Assembly: GCA_022843805.1 (NCBI GenBank)
Contig: JALHMY010000036.1
Coordinates: 19,989-83,988, forward strand
Origin: Fuerstiella sp.
GTDB taxonomy: Bacteria > Planctomycetota > Planctomycetia > Planctomycetales > Planctomycetaceae
Direction: 5' to 3'
DNA: 64,000 nt
The notes under the pieces were generated by a model, which had not been told where the DNA came from, did no database searches, and saw nothing but the letters and a program-made list of their open reading frames with translations. The position numbers and the translations under genes were made by a program. Within the stretch, counting starts at the first letter, position 1; each line of letters starts with the position of its first letter. This document shows, piece after piece, positions 9,567 through 19,100 of the stretch.

Positions 9567-10001
9567 GAATCCATCTTGTACGATTGAACAACCAACACCT
9601 TTCGATCGCGGCTTTTACGAAGAGTCACGTGAAGGTGTCAGAAACTGATTTTAACCGGCCATTCGACGAGCTGCGTTATAGTGGCCAGACATCGCAGAAA
9701 CAACAGAGGATCGGCGTTTGATAACGGCCACAGACAACAGCGCCACACTTTTCTCAGTTCTTTCAGGCCGCTTCAGGCAACTGGTTCACCCATTTCCCTC
9801 GTTTCCGTCGTCGCGTTTCCCTCTTCGAGCGATCGACGACAGCTCTCTCATCACTGCTGAAGACCGCTTTTCACTCGATGCGTTTCCGTTGACTCCCTTG
9901 CGAAGATCGTTTCCGACAGCATACCCTTACCGGTTTTGTGATCGCGGATTCCGTTTGCCGAATCCACGACAGCAGTCCTGTAAACGTCGGATGCACGAGA
10001 C
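9567..10001. other. Divergent intergenic region thrS / cytochrome gene
   Basis: About 435 nt between two outward-facing genes, so it should hold promoters for both. A 95-codon frame starting at 9718 is Ser/Arg/Pro-rich, overlaps the next gene start and shows no domain or start signal, so it is not called. No convincing -35/-10 pair, riboswitch or hairpin was seen. Confidence 0.5.
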
Positions 10002-13000
10002 ATGACCATGAGACCGCAAGCTGTTGTTATTGTCGTGTTGCTCGGCACGATCAGTACCTTTTTTGATCAGAATACTCAACTCTGGCCAGCTGCCGCTGCT
10101 CAGACGGAAACAGCAGAGTCTGAAAAGGTTCGAATCTGGAAGCAGGTGCCTGAACTTCAACCCGGGGTGACCCCCAGCGCTGTCCCGGTCCCGGAGATCA
10201 ATACTCCTCCGGAAATCTCTGAAGCAGATTTTCAGAAAGGACCTGTTCCGAAATGGATCTGGGGCGAAGATAATGACAAAAACTACGTTTTGCAGGTGCG
10301 ATTCCGGGTTGAGTCCGTGGAAACCGCCCTGCTGAGAGCCTCCTGTGATAATGTGGGCAGCGTTTTCGTTAATGGACGTCAGGTCGCCAGCAGCAGTGAA
10401 TGGCAGGAACCCATGTCGGCCATTGTGACAAAAACGCTGGTGCCCGGCGAAAATGTCATTGAAGCGGAAGTTTCCAACCAGGGAGGAGTCGCAGCGTTCG
10501 TTTTGAAACTCGCATGGCACGATGCCCAGGGCGGCGTACACCATATGGTGTCTGATTCGACATGGAAAGTTGTCACGAAACGAAATGATTCGCAGGGTGA
10601 GGCAGTCTCACTTCGCGGAAATCTGGGAGATGGCCCCTGGGGAAATGCTCTTACCGGCGACACATCCGGGCGCCGAGTGCCCGCTGGTGTGTTTGAGGTC
10701 CTTCCGGGATTTCAGGTGGAAAAATTATTCACCGTTCCCAAAGAGGAGCTCGGATCATGGGTGTGTATTACGTTTGATCAAAAAGGACGCCTGCTTGCAA
10801 GCGATCAGGGAGATCTTGGAATCTGCCGCATCACGCTGCCAGCGGTGTCAGCCACAGGCGGAACTGATCCGTCAGGAAAAGCTGAGGTTACTGAAACCAT
10901 TGTCGAGCGTCTCGATTTTTCAAAGTGTGCGGTAAAGCCAACGGCAGCTCATGGAATGCTTTGGGCGTTCGACGCTCTGTACCTTTCAATTAACGGAGGC
11001 CCGGGCAGCGGCTTGTATCGGGCAAGAGATCCGGACGGTGATGGTCAGTTTGACGAATGTGTGAAACTTTCAGAATTCCGAGGTGGCGGGGAACATGGTC
11101 CGCATGCACTACGGCTTTCTCCCGATGGCCAGCGAATTTTTGTGATCTGCGGCAATCACACAAAACCTCCCTTTCAGCCTGGCGATGAACTCAGTCACCC
11201 TGAATTCACAAGCCGAATACCGACCAACTGGGGTGAAGACCATCTGCTGCCACGCATGTGGGACGCAAACGGACATGCTCGTGGTGTCCTGGCTCCAGGT
11301 GGATGGATCGCAAGCACTGATCCGGATGGTAAGACATGGGACATTTTCAGCATTGGCTATCGCAATCCATACGACATGGCATTCAATGCTGACGGCGAAC
11401 TGTTTGCCTATGACGCCGACATGGAATGGGACATGGGTATGCCATGGTATCGCCCCACACGCGTGGTCCACGCAACCAGTGGAAGCGAATTCGGCTGGCG
11501 TAGCGGCAGTGGAAAATGGCCCAGCCATTATCCTGACAACCTGCCGCCGCTGGTAAATATCGGACCCGGTTCTCCGGTGGGTGTTGAATTTGGTTATGGT
11601 CTGAAATTTCCCGAAAAGTACCAGAAGGCGCTGTATCTCTGTGACTGGACGTTCGGAACGATGTATGCCATTCACATGACACCGAATGGAAGTTCCTATA
11701 CGGCGACAAAGGAAGAGTTTTTATCTCGCACTCCTTTGCCGCTGACGGATGTGGCTGCCGGCCCGGATGGTGCTCTGTATTTTTCTGTCGGCGGACGAGG
11801 AACGCAATCAGAGTTGTTTCGAGTCATTTATACAGGCAGCGAATCCGTGGCCGCTGCAACACTCACCAGTCAGGAATTCGCGGAACAGCGTAAACTGCGA
11901 CATAAGGTGGAGCAGCTTCACGGCCGCCCTCTTCCCCTTCAGTCTTTTCTGGAAGCCATTTCCGAGGTGAAAATCCCGATCGGGCAATCTGATCGACATC
12001 TGGAATACGCTTTGCAGGTCGCAGCGATGCATGTCCCATTTGAGCAAATCAGCGTCATCGCGTCATTCTTTCCGGATATGGGCACTCAATTGGCCGAGGG
12101 ACAGGAAATCTACAGCCGTGCTGTTTCTGATCAGCTGACGATGGTTCGACTACTGGCCAAAAGATCGCCTGCGACACGCGGCCTGTCAGTCGATGCCGAT
12201 CAGAAAAGGGATGATATGTTAACCGCTGGCCGTGCCTTCGAAATGCTCGAAGAAATTCGTCCTGAGAAACTGACGGATGACGTCTTTCTTGAGTATTTGC
12301 GATCCGTATCTCTGGTAATGATCCGCCTTGCCGATCCGGACGAAGCAACTCGCCTTCAGCTGCTTGAGAAGCTCGATCCACTTTTCCCGTCGAAGAATTC
12401 AGTCGTCAATAGGGAACTTGTGCAGATGCTGACTTACCTTGAATCGGCTTCGGTGATCGAAAAAACGGTTGCACTGATGCAACAGCCTCCTCAGCCCACG
12501 ATCGATCAGGGACTTGAGGCTCTGATTGCTCGCAATCGTGGTTACGGCGGATCGATTTCCAGCATGCTGACGAACGCCCCCGATCAGGAACAGATCTGGT
12601 ATGCGTTTGTTCTGAGGAACGCAAAAAAAGGCTGGACGATCGAACAGAGACGAGCCTGGTTTTCCTGGTTCGAGGGCGCTCAGCAGTGGTCTGGCGGCGC
12701 CAGCTACAAGGGCTTCCTGAAAAACATTGAGCGGGAAGCATTTGAAAATGCGACAGAGAACGAGCGTATTCTGATTGAAGCCGGCGGGGCTCGAAAGCCG
12801 TTTGCCATGCCCGAGCTGCCAAAGCCCGCCGGACCAGGCAGGAACTGGACGCTCGACGAAGTTCGGGCTATTGCGGAAACAGGGTTAAAGGATCGGGACT
12901 TTGAACGCGGCAAAACCATGTTCGCGGCAACACGCTGCATTCTGTGTCATCGATTTGCGGGAGACGGCGGTGCAACCGGCCCGGATCTGACGCAACTGGC

Positions 13001-13346
13001 CGGTCGATTCAATCTCCGTGATCTGACCGAGGCGATTATGGATCCCAATAAGGTGATCAGTGACCAGTACAAGGGCAGCGTAATTGTCACCACCGGTGGA
13101 AAAACATTACAGGGCAGAATTGTCTCCGAATCAGAGACAGCCGTGACTGTGCTGACGGATCCGGAGGACAGCACGAAGATCGCAGAGATCCCGAAATCTG
13201 AAATTGACGAGATTTCAGCGGCCAGTGTTTCCATGATGCCTCAGGATCTTTTGAAGACACTCAATCAGGATGAGGTTCTGGATCTTCTGGCCTATTTGTT
13301 GTCACGAGGCGACGACCGGAATCCAATGTTCCGCAGGCCGCGGTGA
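10002..13346 (+). CDS. PVC-type c-cytochrome with beta-propeller and jelly-roll-like domain
   Basis: A 1114-residue exported protein. The signal sequence runs to about residue 33 (WPAAAAQTE). A beta-sandwich-like region near 85-175 (WIWGEDNDKNYVLQVRFRV, then VFVNGRQV and LVPGENVIEAEV) resembles carbohydrate-enzyme accessory domains. A large propeller of the membrane-bound dehydrogenase/GSDH type occupies about 225-610 (GMLWAFDALYLSINGG, HGPHALRLSPDG, GYRNPYDMAFNADGELF). A helical repeat region follows, then the C-terminal planctomycete heme-binding module: CILCH at 979-983, TGPDLTQLAGR and the SMMPQDLL element. Such proteins are probable periplasmic sugar or alcohol dehydrogenases, but the substrate is unknown. 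ribD starts 37 nt downstream on the same strand. Confidence 0.88.
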   Translation: MTMRPQAVVIVVLLGTISTFFDQNTQLWPAAAAQTETAESEKVRIWKQVPELQPGVTPSAVPVPEINTPPEISEADFQKGPVPKWIWGEDNDKNYVLQVRFRVESVETALLRASCDNVGSVFVNGRQVASSSEWQEPMSAIVTKTLVPGENVIEAEVSNQGGVAAFVLKLAWHDAQGGVHHMVSDSTWKVVTKRNDSQGEAVSLRGNLGDGPWGNALTGDTSGRRVPAGVFEVLPGFQVEKLFTVPKEELGSWVCITFDQKGRLLASDQGDLGICRITLPAVSATGGTDPSGKAEVTETIVERLDFSKCAVKPTAAHGMLWAFDALYLSINGGPGSGLYRARDPDGDGQFDECVKLSEFRGGGEHGPHALRLSPDGQRIFVICGNHTKPPFQPGDELSHPEFTSRIPTNWGEDHLLPRMWDANGHARGVLAPGGWIASTDPDGKTWDIFSIGYRNPYDMAFNADGELFAYDADMEWDMGMPWYRPTRVVHATSGSEFGWRSGSGKWPSHYPDNLPPLVNIGPGSPVGVEFGYGLKFPEKYQKALYLCDWTFGTMYAIHMTPNGSSYTATKEEFLSRTPLPLTDVAAGPDGALYFSVGGRGTQSELFRVIYTGSESVAAATLTSQEFAEQRKLRHKVEQLHGRPLPLQSFLEAISEVKIPIGQSDRHLEYALQVAAMHVPFEQISVIASFFPDMGTQLAEGQEIYSRAVSDQLTMVRLLAKRSPATRGLSVDADQKRDDMLTAGRAFEMLEEIRPEKLTDDVFLEYLRSVSLVMIRLADPDEATRLQLLEKLDPLFPSKNSVVNRELVQMLTYLESASVIEKTVALMQQPPQPTIDQGLEALIARNRGYGGSISSMLTNAPDQEQIWYAFVLRNAKKGWTIEQRRAWFSWFEGAQQWSGGASYKGFLKNIEREAFENATENERILIEAGGARKPFAMPELPKPAGPGRNWTLDEVRAIAETGLKDRDFERGKTMFAATRCILCHRFAGDGGATGPDLTQLAGRFNLRDLTEAIMDPNKVISDQYKGSVIVTTGGKTLQGRIVSESETAVTVLTDPEDSTKIAEIPKSEIDEISAASVSMMPQDLLKTLNQDEVLDLLAYLLSRGDDRNPMFRRPR

Positions 13347-13383
13347 CACAGCCTCAAGGCAGCGGAACCAGTTGATCAGTACG

Positions 13384-14529
13384 ATGAAACAGCCAGCCAT
13401 ACCATTCCCCGACGATGAGAGTATCATGCTGCATGCGCTGCAGCTGGCCAAATTCGGACGGGGAATGGTCGAACCAAACCCGATGGTCGGAGCTGTAATC
13501 GTTGATGATCAGCGGCATCTGATCGCCGAAGGATATCACCAGCGATTCGGAGAAGCGCATGCCGAAATCCATGCGATCGCGGCAGCAGGTGACCGCTGCC
13601 GGGGAGCCACTCTGTTTGTCACTCTTGAACCCTGCAGTCATTTTGGGAAGACGCCGCCATGTGCGGATGCCGTGATCCGGGCAGGATTCCGGAAAGTCGT
13701 CATCGCCTGTGAAGACCCCGCGCTTCATGTTGCCGGAAGAGGGGTTCTCAGGTTGCAGGAGGCTGGAATTGATGTTCAAGTCGGCCTTTGTCAGGAGCCC
13801 GCTATGCGTCTGATCGCTCCGTTCAGAATGCTTCAGCGGGAAGGACGGCCATGGGTCCACGCCAAGTGGGCAATGACTCTGGATGGGCGAATTGCCAGCA
13901 GCACGGGCCATTCAAAATGGATCTCCTGCGCGGAATCCCGGGCAACCGTTCATCAGCTTCGAGGCCAGATGGACGCAATTATCACAGGGGCAGGCACGGT
14001 CCGTGCCGATGACCCGATGCTGACGGCCAGGCCTCAGGGTCCCAGAACAGCGCTGCGAGTTGTCGTTGATCCCCGTCTGTCCGCCGTCACTCCCGAATGT
14101 CAGCTCGTCAGATCGATCTCTGATGCGCCATTGCTGGTCTGTGTTTCAAGTCAGGCAACTCAGGACCGCGTAAAACAGCTCACAGACTGCGGGGTCGAGG
14201 TTCTGATTTTCGAACACCAGACGAGTGAACCTGCCAGTCGACTGCTGATTTCACCGTTGTCGCTGCTCCACGAGCTCGCACGCAGGAATTTTTGCAACGT
14301 AATGCTGGAAGGTGGTTCCGGACTTCTGGGATCTTTCTTCGATGCGGACGTCATCGATGAGCTTCACGTGTTTATTGCACCAAAGATAACCGGCGGCAGC
14401 ATGTCGCTGTCGCCCGTGGGAGGCACGGGGCTTCCACTGATTCCACAACAGAATAATCTGTCCGCTCTGAAATACCGCCCCTCGGGCTGTGATCTCTGTA
14501 TTCAGGCGGATGTCATACGAAACATCTGA
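13384..14529 (+). CDS. ribD: Bifunctional riboflavin biosynthesis deaminase/reductase RibD
   Basis: A 381-residue enzyme from the ATG at 13384; an upstream in-frame ATG at 13270 would overlap the cytochrome gene by 77 nt and adds no family sequence. The N-terminal half is a cytidine-deaminase-like domain with the zinc site HAE (59-61) and EPCSHFGKTPPC (Cys84, Cys93). The C-terminal half is the NADPH reductase: WVHAKWAMTLDGRIA, SKWISC, DAIITGAGTVRADDP and NVMLEGGSGLLGSF. It makes 5-amino-6-(5-phosphoribosylamino)uracil and then reduces it, the second and third steps of riboflavin synthesis in the cytosol. No other rib gene or FMN-riboswitch-like leader is present nearby. Confidence 0.95.
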   Translation: MKQPAIPFPDDESIMLHALQLAKFGRGMVEPNPMVGAVIVDDQRHLIAEGYHQRFGEAHAEIHAIAAAGDRCRGATLFVTLEPCSHFGKTPPCADAVIRAGFRKVVIACEDPALHVAGRGVLRLQEAGIDVQVGLCQEPAMRLIAPFRMLQREGRPWVHAKWAMTLDGRIASSTGHSKWISCAESRATVHQLRGQMDAIITGAGTVRADDPMLTARPQGPRTALRVVVDPRLSAVTPECQLVRSISDAPLLVCVSSQATQDRVKQLTDCGVEVLIFEHQTSEPASRLLISPLSLLHELARRNFCNVMLEGGSGLLGSFFDADVIDELHVFIAPKITGGSMSLSPVGGTGLPLIPQQNNLSALKYRPSGCDLCIQADVIRNI

Positions 14530-14556
14530 GCGTAAACCAGGGCAGGAAAAACGAAA

Positions 14557-14585
14557 GCGGCTCCGGTGCATTCCACCGGAGCCGC
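14557..14585 (-). terminator. Strong terminator hairpin between convergent genes
   Basis: A perfect 12-bp stem (GCGGCTCCGGTG at 14557-14568 with its complement at 14574-14585) closes a 5-nt loop. Read on the minus strand it is followed by TTTCGTTTTT, a good release tract for the gene ending at 14696. The plus-strand side has only a weak T run, so it may also serve ribD less efficiently. Confidence 0.75.
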
Positions 14586-14695
14586 CAGTAATTTCTCAGG
14601 ATATTGAATTGGAGTGGTCCGAAAACAGGCCACATTCTTTTCGAGTATCCACCGTCATTCCAGTACAATTGACTTTGGAAGTCCTGCAGGTTCGC

Positions 14696-16006
14696 TTAGT
14701 TTCGTGAAGCAACTGCAGCGGTACGACCGGCTGATTTCGAGTAGCGATCAGGATTCGCTTTGAACCGTTCGTGATTTTCCTTTGAAGTAAACATGTAGAA
14801 TCGACCGGAGTGCTGAGCGAGGAAGCGACCTTCAACCGCCTCTCGTGTTTCCACGAAATGCACCGGGTCACAGCCACCGAATGCAACAGCGTATTGTTCA
14901 GGGCTGGCTTCGAACTTCTGACGAGCATTATCGCTGGCGAAGTAGTAAATCCTGCCACGATACGTTGCAGAAAACTGCTCGCTGGGGGCGACCTGTTTTC
15001 CGTCCTTCAGCGAAACGATGCACAGATGCGTCAGGCGGGAAATCGGGGCAATTGCCGTGAGTGACGGAGCAGACGGAATCTCGATTCCCTTCACACTGTC
15101 CGATGGTGCAGGAGCAGGAACGGATTCATCAGATGACGGAGGTACAACTTCACCGTTTGATCCGGAGCCGTCAGAGCTTTCATCCATTGGAGGAGGGCCT
15201 GGTTCACCGCCATCGCCGTAGTACGGACCAAAGTTACATGGTACGCCACAGGCATTGATCGCTTCGACAGCCATTTCTCGTACGCGTCGCGACGGCTCGT
15301 AGCAGCAACCATCTTCCTTAAGTTCGTAAGCAGTTTTGGCAAGCAGATTCAGAGTGTCGGCATCGCAGCAGCTGCGGCAATGACATGGAGGTTCCTGCGG
15401 TTCCGGTCGCTGACCACGCATTTTGCGTGTTGCTTTGGATGCAGCCTGACTGCACTGCTGCCAAACTGACGGCGACTGCTGGCACGATTCACACGAAGAA
15501 CCATTGTTGCAGGTCTTACACTGTGAGCTGTCGGCTGATCCCTTAGATCCACCTTTGCCTTTGTCTTTTCCGTTGCCCTTTCCATTGGCAGCGTTCGGAT
15601 TGCATGAGTGGCGAGCAAGCATATCTCGCAGGCCGCGAGCTGCTTCGAATCGCACTTCTTCCCATTTTTCTTCATTGGGATCCAGCATCTTCAGCAGCAT
15701 CGCTTTCGCTTCCGGGAACTGAGTGCAGTCCAGGTCAGCCAGATAGCGAATTGCTCGCTTGCGGTTTGGAATATCCAGTTCCCGCGCCCGGATTTTTGAG
15801 GCGAGTCCCTTCACATTCTCCGCGGGATCCATATGGAAAGGCTTTTTCAACAGCGGATCCCTGTTGAATCGCCGCAGAAATTCGCCCCAGGGAGGCGCAC
15901 CTGCATCCTGTGCGACAGAAGACTGACTGCTAACGAATGGAAAGACAGTCAGAAGAGTGACAACAGCAAGCGCACTTGCGGTCGAGTGATGGCCGAAAAA
16001 GGACAT
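14696..16006 (-). CDS. Secreted Cys-rich HEAT-like protein with two C-terminal YHS-like modules
   Basis: The ATG at 16006 is preceded by GGGAGG about 8 nt upstream and opens a signal peptide (MSFFGHHSTASALAVVTLL to SVAQDAG), giving 436 residues; a longer frame to 16063 lacks this. The N-terminal half has HEAT-like helical stretches (NRKRAIRYLADLDC, WEEVRFEAARGLRDML, RRVREMAVEAINACG) interrupted by a Gly/Lys linker and dense cysteine clusters (CKTCNNGSSCESC, CHCRSCCD). An acidic Ser/Pro linker follows. The C-terminus has two similar units, GRIYYFASDNARQKFEASPEQYA and GRFYMFTSKENHERFKANPDRYS-like, of YHS type, a fold often tied to metal handling. Function is unknown; metal binding in the periplasm is an inference. 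Confidence 0.75.
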   Translation of the reverse strand: MSFFGHHSTASALAVVTLLTVFPFVSSQSSVAQDAGAPPWGEFLRRFNRDPLLKKPFHMDPAENVKGLASKIRARELDIPNRKRAIRYLADLDCTQFPEAKAMLLKMLDPNEEKWEEVRFEAARGLRDMLARHSCNPNAANGKGNGKDKGKGGSKGSADSSQCKTCNNGSSCESCQQSPSVWQQCSQAASKATRKMRGQRPEPQEPPCHCRSCCDADTLNLLAKTAYELKEDGCCYEPSRRVREMAVEAINACGVPCNFGPYYGDGGEPGPPPMDESSDGSGSNGEVVPPSSDESVPAPAPSDSVKGIEIPSAPSLTAIAPISRLTHLCIVSLKDGKQVAPSEQFSATYRGRIYYFASDNARQKFEASPEQYAVAFGGCDPVHFVETREAVEGRFLAQHSGRFYMFTSKENHERFKANPDRYSKSAGRTAAVASRN

Positions 16007-16198
16007 CGAAGCAACCTCCCTGCAGATCGAAAAAGAAACTCCCGTTTCCTCTTTGGTCGACAATTACTCTTTCAGCATTGCAGGGTTTGCAGAATAACCC
16101 GCCGTCGATACGGCAAATCCACGTCTGTTTTTCAGGTTAAACCGATTTGGGAAACTTTGACGCCCGACAAACGGTCGGCAGTTTCCGCCGGAACACAG

Positions 16199-19100
16199 TT
16201 ACCGAGCTGGCCAGATGATCATGAAACCATCTTCATCGGCAGAGACAATTCGTCCGTCTTCACTCACGTCAACCGCCATGACGGCGCTGGTGTGAGGCTC
16301 GCGATTCTCCAGAAGCATACTGGCGATTCGATCGAGAACGGGAGGATTCACTGCGTTGAGGCCTGCCACCTGCCAGCGAATCAGCTGATTGTCAGCACCA
16401 CCGGTCACGATTTCGTTTTGTGACTCGTTGAATGCAATCGCCGTAATACCTGTACGCCCCAGACGAGAGGCAACGTCTACAGAGTGACCTTCTTCAATCA
16501 TGCCCACCAGCTTAACTCCCTCGTCGCTGATTCTCCAGACAGCGCCAAAGCTTTTCATCTCTTCCCGATCGCTCTCCCAAACGACGCCGCCTGCGGCAAG
16601 AAGCCCCTCTCGTTTCGAGAATGCAATTCGGTTAAAGCGACATTCCCGGCCTTCCGGCAATGGAACGGCCACAGGCACCAGCTGGTTTCCGGTTCGCCAG
16701 ACTCTCAGGTTCCCAAGCTGCAGTGATGCAAAGATCTCACCCTGCGGATGCCAGGCAACTGCATTTCCGGCTTGCACATCCTCGGCCCATGGAGAAATGG
16801 GCATCTCTTCAGGCACTGGCCTTGCAATTGCCGCCAGAGGAACCTCGGCTTCGGGCGACCATTTCCACAATTCCAGAATTCCCTGATTGTCAATTGTGAC
16901 GAGATGGTTGTCACCGGGACGGGGATTAAACGCCACGTCTGACAGCGGACTCCGGTGCACTTCGCCCACGGGAAGCCGAAATGCGGTCCGTCCATGATTA
17001 GCACTCGTTTCATCGGCGTCAAACAATCGCAGTGATTCACTGGCTGTTGCCACCCAGCGGCGGTCGGCAGAATAACTCACCGCAATATTATACTGAGCAT
17101 GTGAACGAAACTCGGCAAGATGCTCGCCACTCACCAGATCCCAGAGATGAGTGAAACGTCCGTCGAATGTCGCCACACGTGGTGACGAGTTTTCAATCTC
17201 GGGAGCGAAGGCACCGCGAACAGATCTGACATCTTCAACATCCTGGCGATATTTTCGAATGATTTTCCAGTCAGCCGTTGAATAGATTGTAATCACGCCA
17301 TCAGAAACCAGCATCAGCTCACGACCGTCGGATGACCATGACACATCATGACGGAAGGCTTTCTCCCGGTCGGAATCGGGAATGTTAACCGGCGACTTCA
17401 GCAATGGTCGAGGTCCCTCCGGTGTCCATATGACGATATTCAATGAGCCAGTTCTGATTCGTCCCGGGGACATCGTCACAGAAACCTCAGACGTTGCAAA
17501 CTGCCTGTGGTCCGGAGAAGGTCGCAGGCGAACAATAAACTGAGGCAGTGAGATTCCCTCGGGACGAGTAATCTCTGTGCTAACCAGAGAATCATCAGTG
17601 ATGCTCCATCGATAAATCCTGCCATCGTACCCCACACTGACCAGCTGATCTTCGGACTCAAAGAATATTCCGGACACCTGATCACGATTATGAGACTCCG
17701 GGACTGACGCGACGACTTTCAGATCGTCGACGTTCCAGACGACAATTCGTCCGCGCCTCCCGGCCGTAACAACTCGTTTTCCGCTCGGAGCGATCGCCAC
17801 GGCCGTAATTGCAAACTGCGGATGCTGTCCGCGAAGGACCCGATACGGCTCGGGTGCTGCCGAATTCAGGATATCAGCCGCTCTCCACAGCACTCCCATA
17901 TGTTCCAGATCCGCGTCTCTCAGACTGGACATCTCGTCTGTTCTGGCCCCTCCAGCCAGGATGAGCGCTCCGTCGTCAGAAACAGCAAATTCACTGAACG
18001 AATACTCAGACAGCAGACGCGAACGCTCATATCCAATCCCATTCGCACCCGGTGAAGCGTCCCAGACGGAAATTGATCCGAAGTAGTCTGCCGTCAGAAG
18101 CATCTCGCCCCTGGGAGGAAGAAAACGAACCGAAGCAATTTCTGATATGTGTCCTTCAAGAAAATTGTTTCGATCCGGATCAAAAAACAAATCCTTTCGG
18201 CCACCCATTGGCGACAGGGTCACTCGCTTACCGGTCCGGCTGTCGAACACATGAGCGGCCAGGTCGTCAGTACCGGCCAGAATTCTCTGAGAGTCCGCAC
18301 TGAATTGCACAGAAAACACTCCGCGTCCCTGGCGAAAGCGGATCGGCGTCGTCTGCGTCTTTGCCGCCGGGGCACGGACTGCTGTTTCAGTCTGCGCCAG
18401 TGCCGTCTGCTGCACCATACTCCTTACAGAGACAGGCCTCTTGCGCGTTAAAGGATTCGATGGGGCAGCGGGAAGCGATGCTTCATCAGTATCGTCGGAA
18501 GACATCCGGGCAGTCGGATCAGCGGACCCTGTACTGACGAAAACAGGAACGCTCCAGTCGTTCCAGTCAGGCCGCTTCTGCGATGTAACCGGCTGAGCAG
18601 CGGATGCCGCCTTGAATGCCTCCCCCAGCTGACCCATCATTGACGTATACTCGCCATACGACGAGATTTCCCAGGTTCGGACCGATTTATCCGCCGCCGA
18701 AGAAATCAGATGATCATTTGAGTTGTCGATGAATCGAACACAATGAATCAAACTGTGGTGCCCTCGCAGGCTTGTGTTGTCATCTGCTTTGTGTCGATAA
18801 AGCCCTTCAGCTGCACAGGCGATCCAGCCATCGCCTGAACGATCCCATACCTGAATGTATCGCTTATTGTGCCCGGTCACGAGTCGACTGGAATCCGCTG
18901 AAAAACACAGATCCGTAACATCGAAAGAACATGCCACAGGAACCAGTGAAGGAACACTGGAGGGGCTGAGAAACGGAAACTCACCCACTGTTGCCTTTGG
19001 GTTTCTTGGAAGTACCACGACCTTGCTGTTATAAGTCATCGCAAGATATTGTCCATCGTCCGACAGAAACAGCCGTCCCGGCTTATTGGATGCAAGACCC

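Noticed and set aside
9718..10005. A 95-codon frame upstream of the large cytochrome gene
   Set aside because: Low-complexity translation, no ribosome site, and overlap with the next gene start; better read as control region.
13270..13383. Longer N-terminus for RibD
   Set aside because: It overlaps the cytochrome gene and adds residues with no family match; the ATG at 13384 fits the usual RibD start.
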